Source of the DNA: a virus
DNA: 64,000 bases
Reading direction: 5' to 3' (one strand)
Virus record (IMG/VR): IMGVR_UViG_3300036770_004917
Coordinates: 22,044 to 86,043 of that record
Of the stretch, positions 60,401 to 64,000 are shown piece by piece; the first letter of the stretch is position 1, and each line of letters starts with the position of its first letter. Made by a program: the position numbers and the translations under genes. The notes under the pieces are model-generated. The model saw only the letters and a program-made list of their open reading frames with translations, was not told the DNA's origin and searched no databases.

Positions 60401-61894
60401 CTAAGCGATGAGGCATACAAGGAGGCAATGAAGAACCCTGATGCATTCATTGCTGCACAAAGAGAAATTAATGAAGTTCAGGCTCAAGCATTTGACTTAG
60501 TAACACAGTTCGGAGACCAGCGAGCAGGGAGTATTGCTTCCTCGCTTGGAAAAACTGAAATGGAAATCAGGAAATTAGCCGATGCGGCTGGCGTCAATTT
60601 GCATGACAGTGCTCAGACTACGCGTGAACAGGTAATGAAACTTGCTGAAGCAATGGTCAACACATCTCAGGAATTGCGGAATGCTGCTGCTGATGTATTT
60701 GCAACAGGTACTGACATATTCCGCAAGTCAAGAGAAGCAAAAGAAGGGAAAAGTGCCCTTAATGAAGAGTCATTTGCAATTCGTGGTCAAATTGATGAAT
60801 TCCTGAAGGGAAATATCTTTGATGCTGCCGCCCAAGATAGTTTGGATACAGGTCTCCTAACATATTTTGAGAATTTTAGACAAAATCTTATTGCTCAGTA
60901 TGGTGGCGACACGATGCTGGCTGACCAGGAATTTAATAGACTATTTGGAGTTGGTGGAACTGCATTCAGTCAAGAAGGTGGAGCACTGCAGGGGCAAGAA
61001 TCACTAATTTATTCACTCGTCGGAGATGAACTCGGCAAAGTCATTGGAGCCGGAGAAGCAGGCGGAACTAAAAATATTGAAGAATTACTCAGGAGCAATT
61101 TCCTAGAATCTGGATTCCAACTTGGTGGCGATGTTGGCGCAATGGCCAAGGCCATATATGGCTTGGACGCACAAACTCAACAGCAGTTATTTAGTCAAGT
61201 TGAAAATGCAAACCTAGCGGACCCTGGCGTTCAGAAAGCAATACTGGATATATTGCAGAGAAATACTGGAGTCACTGGTATTGAAGCCAGCACCTATATT
61301 GAGCCACAACTTGAGGCTGCGGGCCTTATGAAGGATGCTGCAGAACTTTTCAAAAATTCTACAATGACATTCCAGGAAGCGAGTGGACTTATTATTACAG
61401 AATTAGGAGAGGGTGACAGACGTTCTCCATTTGGTGGAATTGGTGATTCGCTGACGTCATCAATGGGCAGAACATTATCTAGTCACTCCGCAATAAATTC
61501 TGGAATCCCAGGTCGCCGAACAATTACGTCTGGATATAGAAACTTTGCCCTCGGCTCACTGAAGTCCGACCATGTAACGGGTAGGGCGCTAGATATGGTG
61601 GGAGACAACCTTGTTTCCTATCGCGACAAGATGACTGCGGCTGGTGGTCTTGCTGAATTCCACGGCAAGGGTGATTCTCGACATCTCCATGTCGTTCCGC
61701 CACAATCTGGAAGCATTGGAGACTCACTAACTGCGGTTTCTGCAACTTCCGCTTCAGTATCTAGTGGAGGGCGTGGGACTTCTGTATCCAATACAAACAA
61801 CTTCTATATCACGGGGACAAATGCAAATGAAATTGCAGATGCCGTCATGTCCAAGATGGCTATGGTCAATAAAAGCAATGAGGAGAGACGATGA
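57494..61894 (+). CDS. Tape measure protein with C-terminal M15-type peptidase domain
   Basis: 1466 aa; ATG 57494 with GAGAGGTGGGG upstream. Hydrophobic and helical stretches in the first 200 and near 780-830, Gln/Ala-rich coiled regions between. Near residues 1345-1400 SGYRNFALGSLKSDHVTGRALDMVG and HLHVVP give the H..GRA.D...HLH zinc set of M15 (VanY / L-Ala-D-Glu) peptidases, likely to open peptidoglycan during injection. At about 1.5 angstrom per residue the tail would be near 200 nm. Overlaps the next start (ATGA). Confidence 0.9.
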   Translation: MAATSTLTLRVKTIGDKSIDSVTRKLLKLQGVVQGYNAISTRSLEATNVKWRQHFDAVDKGIKMFGGVLTKLVTKSAKLATLEIGLLGAAMMGVHAAFVLGNATMKAFRFVASGAAGAVAALTVAASTAAAAIREQQMAMYAFKGGGNYQAASVMMRQLASDADLASLGAENLQAAFATVSKTSTFTAGSSNLLKGLMDFASAGKPLEEGVKAAGNLIAKLQDPKATFSQITEAAKELGPEMEKALAEAGGKGIKTAEQLKKAILDGTLSAAGGVQGQFDAVNGTLLSRFKATFNIIKTDFADFGEPFLKPTKDLLEDISRTFKRTFDRVSGEIAMFAGAGFFDEIGGVTEKIGDFFVKFIRDYLPKVDGMFSSLGGWWDRFKQGWNMILDKLRPLIEGARVFEETLMRVLRPIGAHLSDAFGGFNEQIIANEEKFYAFGDAVGQFIGVISKYAKTVREIFIDALPFITKIINGLTGIVDLFMSLLGGFRDLFGGGGLGSFMLIAKLLVGGRAMKKTPGGVLASYGMRDITQGAGGGPLTGQTAAGNVTEGGKARAERLAKTAGAISQQRVAQMSVQSMTVMSSSDKATASARSLAQQQKRDEKRYERNYKIAAAKAERDSTRSATAAGTAVPSALSRQASAQLQQQAAQARYEQSRGLGKIGAYRDLRRANKAEFEARRGTISLPQYSPYGNAPDATYKNNFFTRNFRMSSEQRAQMVNEEMARRGAAGIPMGPGALFRGFTQKGRQMRDSYGYKRIFGGNVGTKDNPVMKKGINNSMGAGMAASLGLGLLSNVMPQESQGALALGSAVSMVNPIAGLAVGVIGGAIMGIRGATKRKKKEAIAEAKRQSQDFMEGVVGSYTKKMGEMLERGTLTKDALKNMRQTRKNQFQDRQNQLDAIIMGTLNRRGKRALEIGAGTGAPAMVGEMGATTAAELARMDLKGYDIMDSGALKDMAKKQKMTGTGIFGSLSDEAYKEAMKNPDAFIAAQREINEVQAQAFDLVTQFGDQRAGSIASSLGKTEMEIRKLADAAGVNLHDSAQTTREQVMKLAEAMVNTSQELRNAAADVFATGTDIFRKSREAKEGKSALNEESFAIRGQIDEFLKGNIFDAAAQDSLDTGLLTYFENFRQNLIAQYGGDTMLADQEFNRLFGVGGTAFSQEGGALQGQESLIYSLVGDELGKVIGAGEAGGTKNIEELLRSNFLESGFQLGGDVGAMAKAIYGLDAQTQQQLFSQVENANLADPGVQKAILDILQRNTGVTGIEASTYIEPQLEAAGLMKDAAELFKNSTMTFQEASGLIITELGEGDRRSPFGGIGDSLTSSMGRTLSSHSAINSGIPGRRTITSGYRNFALGSLKSDHVTGRALDMVGDNLVSYRDKMTAAGGLAEFHGKGDSRHLHVVPPQSGSIGDSLTAVSATSASVSSGGRGTSVSNTNNFYITGTNANEIADAVMSKMAMVNKSNEERR

Positions 61895-63471
61895 CTCTCT
61901 ATACTGCTGAGCAATGGCCAAGGGGTTTCGTCATACGCAAAGACCCATTTCCTCAAAGTGGCGTGCGTGGAACGATTCAGAAACAAAACGCTGGACCGAA
62001 TTTGGTTGGCGGCGTACTGACCGATGTGGCCAAACGGGCAGGCGTAAAACCAGATGATGTAATTAAAAAAATTACTACAACGAATGCGTTGGGCTATACA
62101 ACTACTACTTGGACAAACACAAGAACTGGTCAAATATTCAATGCCAATCCATACAAGATTGAACCACGACCGCCGAGGGGTCAGCCTATTGCTCAAAGTA
62201 CATTCACAAAAACAAATTGGATTGGCCTCAGGCTCCCCGGTGGCCAGGGAACACCTATAGGAATGCAGTTATGGATTGTGACCGGTACGGGAATAAATAA
62301 AGAGGATGCATCAAACGCGTATATCCGTAGAGGTGGCAGATTTATTGAAACTAGTGGTGGTGAATATTTTGTACCATACAGCGATATGCGTGGAACATCC
62401 AATAGATACGCGCCTCGCAAACTTGGCCTGCCATACAGAAGTGATGATGAAATAGTCGACTATAAGCAAGAAGTTTTTGAAAAGTTTGGCATTACCTCAA
62501 ATGAACTAACCGCACAGGGGTTTGACTGGGTGAATGGATTCTATCCAGCACCACCTGGCGAGATTAGTCAGTATGATATTGGATATTGGACAGGGTCAGA
62601 TTCCCTAGTTAATCAGCCACTAAATTTTGGCGGCTCGGGTGGTGGTTCTGGTCGAGGGTCTAGTGGAAGGGGTAGCGGAACACCAGCAACCCCAAATCTC
62701 CCCGTGCCTGCGGTGACTATCACGACAAGAATGCCCAAAGGTTATGCTGGTCGTGGCGAAGCGGTGTCCTCACGTCCACAGATGGTGCAGCGATATTTGA
62801 CCGACGACAATAAACATGCTGATGAGGTTTTTATATTCAAATATGTTCCCCAAGGAATCAAGTACAGTGGACTCTCGGGTCAGTGGGTAGAGGTGCCAAG
62901 AGCGGAGGATATTCCATTCGTAGATTGGGCTAGTTGGCAACTCATGAAGGTTTCATTTTCTTTTATAGTTGCCGATGACAGGATAGAACCAGGCGGCACA
63001 TCAGTTCCTGACGGTTTGGAAATCTCGGTTGATGGACAGGTTGAGAAATTGCGCAAAATGGCTCAGCGTAAAACTCCAGTAACACTTGTCAACTTTGATG
63101 AAATGCTCACATTCCAGTTGCGGCGTGGTGTTTCTGGACAAACAGGAACACAGATACCGCAGCCAAATATGGAATTCGTTATTACGGACTTTAGCGTTAC
63201 CGCAACACGAAGAACATCCATACCGCAAACAGGCGCACCGTCAACCCCGTCATTGATTGCTGTTGCTCAGTGCGAAATTACGCTCACTGAAATACCTGTT
63301 GAGACAGTCGGAATTATTGCTTTGCCGCCGATTACGACTCCTGGCCTTCCGACAACAACAAAAAGACCACCCGGAGCGGGCCCTGCCAGCCAAAGATACA
63401 ATTACATAACAGACATTATGGCGTCGCCAGATAAGGCATACAATCCATATGTCCCCAACGACAACACGTAG
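61891..63471 (+). CDS. Baseplate or tail-hub associated protein
   Basis: 526 aa; ATGA overlap with the tape measure. A disordered Gly/Ser linker (GGSGGGSGRGSSGRGSG, about 250) splits an N-terminal half from a C-terminal one. The latter (IKYSGLSGQWVEVPR, DWASWQLMKVSFSFIVAD, MEFVITDFSVTATRRT) resembles hub-adjacent proteins that follow tape measure genes in contractile-tail phages. Exact role unassigned. Confidence 0.62.
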   Translation: MTLYTAEQWPRGFVIRKDPFPQSGVRGTIQKQNAGPNLVGGVLTDVAKRAGVKPDDVIKKITTTNALGYTTTTWTNTRTGQIFNANPYKIEPRPPRGQPIAQSTFTKTNWIGLRLPGGQGTPIGMQLWIVTGTGINKEDASNAYIRRGGRFIETSGGEYFVPYSDMRGTSNRYAPRKLGLPYRSDDEIVDYKQEVFEKFGITSNELTAQGFDWVNGFYPAPPGEISQYDIGYWTGSDSLVNQPLNFGGSGGGSGRGSSGRGSGTPATPNLPVPAVTITTRMPKGYAGRGEAVSSRPQMVQRYLTDDNKHADEVFIFKYVPQGIKYSGLSGQWVEVPRAEDIPFVDWASWQLMKVSFSFIVADDRIEPGGTSVPDGLEISVDGQVEKLRKMAQRKTPVTLVNFDEMLTFQLRRGVSGQTGTQIPQPNMEFVITDFSVTATRRTSIPQTGAPSTPSLIAVAQCEITLTEIPVETVGIIALPPITTPGLPTTTKRPPGAGPASQRYNYITDIMASPDKAYNPYVPNDNT

Positions 63472-63474
63472 AAT
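63469..63474 (+). promoter_or_regulatory. -10 hexamer overlapping stop codon before the hub gene
   Basis: TAGAAT starts with the TAG stop and ends eight bases before the ATG of the last gene, which has no ribosome-binding site. Confidence 0.4.
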
Positions 63475-63482
63475 GCACAGCC

Positions 63483-64000
63483 ATGGCCGAAGAGATTAAA
63501 TCAGAGTATGGCACAACTGTTCGTGATGCTACGTATTTTGGCTCCAAGAAAGACTTTTCTTTCCAGTTGGGGATTGTCGACTTGGGTGCGGATGCGGTTG
63601 GTCACATTTCTCGCGCAGTTCAAACGATTAGCGTAAGTTACTCAATGGATATGAGTCCTCAGGTATCTGTTCAATTATTCGACGTCAATATGCAGATGCT
63701 TGAAAACAACTATTTCAACATCGGACGACTATTCCTCTATAAATCCGAACGACGCACACAATTATCGCTTGAGGCAAATCTAAGCGGCGCAGCCGCTGAC
63801 GCTACCAATGGACAAACGTCAGTCACGGCCCCATCTGTGGGGAATCTCGCAACCGTAGAGTTTGCTTATAAGCGTTTCCTTTATGAGTTAGCATCACTGA
63901 GCGTTGGTCCAGGTCAAGGCTCGTCGCCGTCAATCACGCTCGAACTTAGGTCACAGCCGATTATGCAGATGAAGCGTGACCGAAATCCAGGTGCAATCAA
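63483..64000 (+). CDS. Probable baseplate hub protein (partial)
   Basis: Open to the right edge, at least 172 codons. AVQTISVSYSMDMSPQVSVQLFD and LLENNYFNIG-type strands (MLENNYFNIGRLFLY) fit the first barrel of hub proteins such as gpD/gp27 relatives. Position after tape measure and hub-adjacent gene supports this. C-terminus not seen. Confidence 0.65.
   Translation, partial: MAEEIKSEYGTTVRDATYFGSKKDFSFQLGIVDLGADAVGHISRAVQTISVSYSMDMSPQVSVQLFDVNMQMLENNYFNIGRLFLYKSERRTQLSLEANLSGAAADATNGQTSVTAPSVGNLATVEFAYKRFLYELASLSVGPGQGSSPSITLELRSQPIMQMKRDRNPGAI

Noticed and set aside
57494-61894. STRS motifs in the tape measure as processing sites
   Set aside because: Two isolated STRS occurrences lack the repeated linker context of the giant proteins and are treated as background.
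1-64000. Lysogeny functions (integrase, excisionase, repressor, attachment site)
   Set aside because: I looked for tyrosine or serine recombinase motifs and helix-turn-helix repressors and saw none in this window.

Overview
The window is one continuous piece of a tailed double-stranded DNA phage genome. It encodes a large terminase, HK97-type portal and prohead protease, a contractile-tail sheath and tube, a tape measure and baseplate proteins, so the virion is a myovirus-type particle. Coding density is very high and starts are ATG, GTG and TTG. Several genes appear to have leaderless starts (a TANNNT -10 hexamer 6-8 bases before the start codon), which, with the style of the head proteins, suggests an actinobacterial host. 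The host is an inference. I see no integrase, repressor or other lysogeny gene.

Layout. (1) 1-34.2 kb, minus strand: the head operon, read right to left. It holds a small membrane protein, the portal, the prohead protease, then very large multidomain proteins of 3322 and 3368 aa and smaller relatives of 1084, about 678 and more than 808 aa, interleaved with a Met/Glu-rich 522-aa protein and two small genes. The giants match the published 'polyvalent protein' theme: many enzymatic and conflict-related domains (zincin, ParB/Srx, Nudix, pentapeptide repeats, KTSC-like, possible ADP-ribosyltransferase-like) in one chain, probably packaged and injected with the DNA. The major capsid protein is not seen and probably lies left of position 1. 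(2) 34.3-41.4 kb, plus strand: terminase, then recombination and nucleotide genes (Rad52-like annealing protein, RecB-like nuclease, HNH, RuvC-like resolvase, dCMP deaminase, ParB-like). (3) 41.4-43.4 kb, minus strand: a cassette of small proteins, several with membrane segments, led by a histone-like AT-hook protein. (4) 43.4-51.8 kb, plus strand: a tRNA-like element, class II ribonucleotide reductase, a tandem array of small related coiled-coil genes, tRNA-Arg(CCU), and an IbrA/IbrB-like pair (PAPS-reductase family plus ParB-like). (5) 51.8-64 kb, plus strand: connector, tail completion, sheath, tube, frameshifted chaperone, tape measure with an M15-type peptidase domain, and baseplate genes running off the right edge.

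The most interesting signals are: a recurring [IV][SAG][FVTL]K motif at tag-like or domain-boundary positions in nearly all head-operon proteins, which looks like a prohead-protease cleavage site and would make the polyvalent proteins processed capsid cargo; a second motif, STRSxR, that punctuates the giant proteins between domains; a tandem gene array built from two DNA repeats; a 12-base element at identical spacing before two unrelated genes; and a tRNA-like element without a D-arm.
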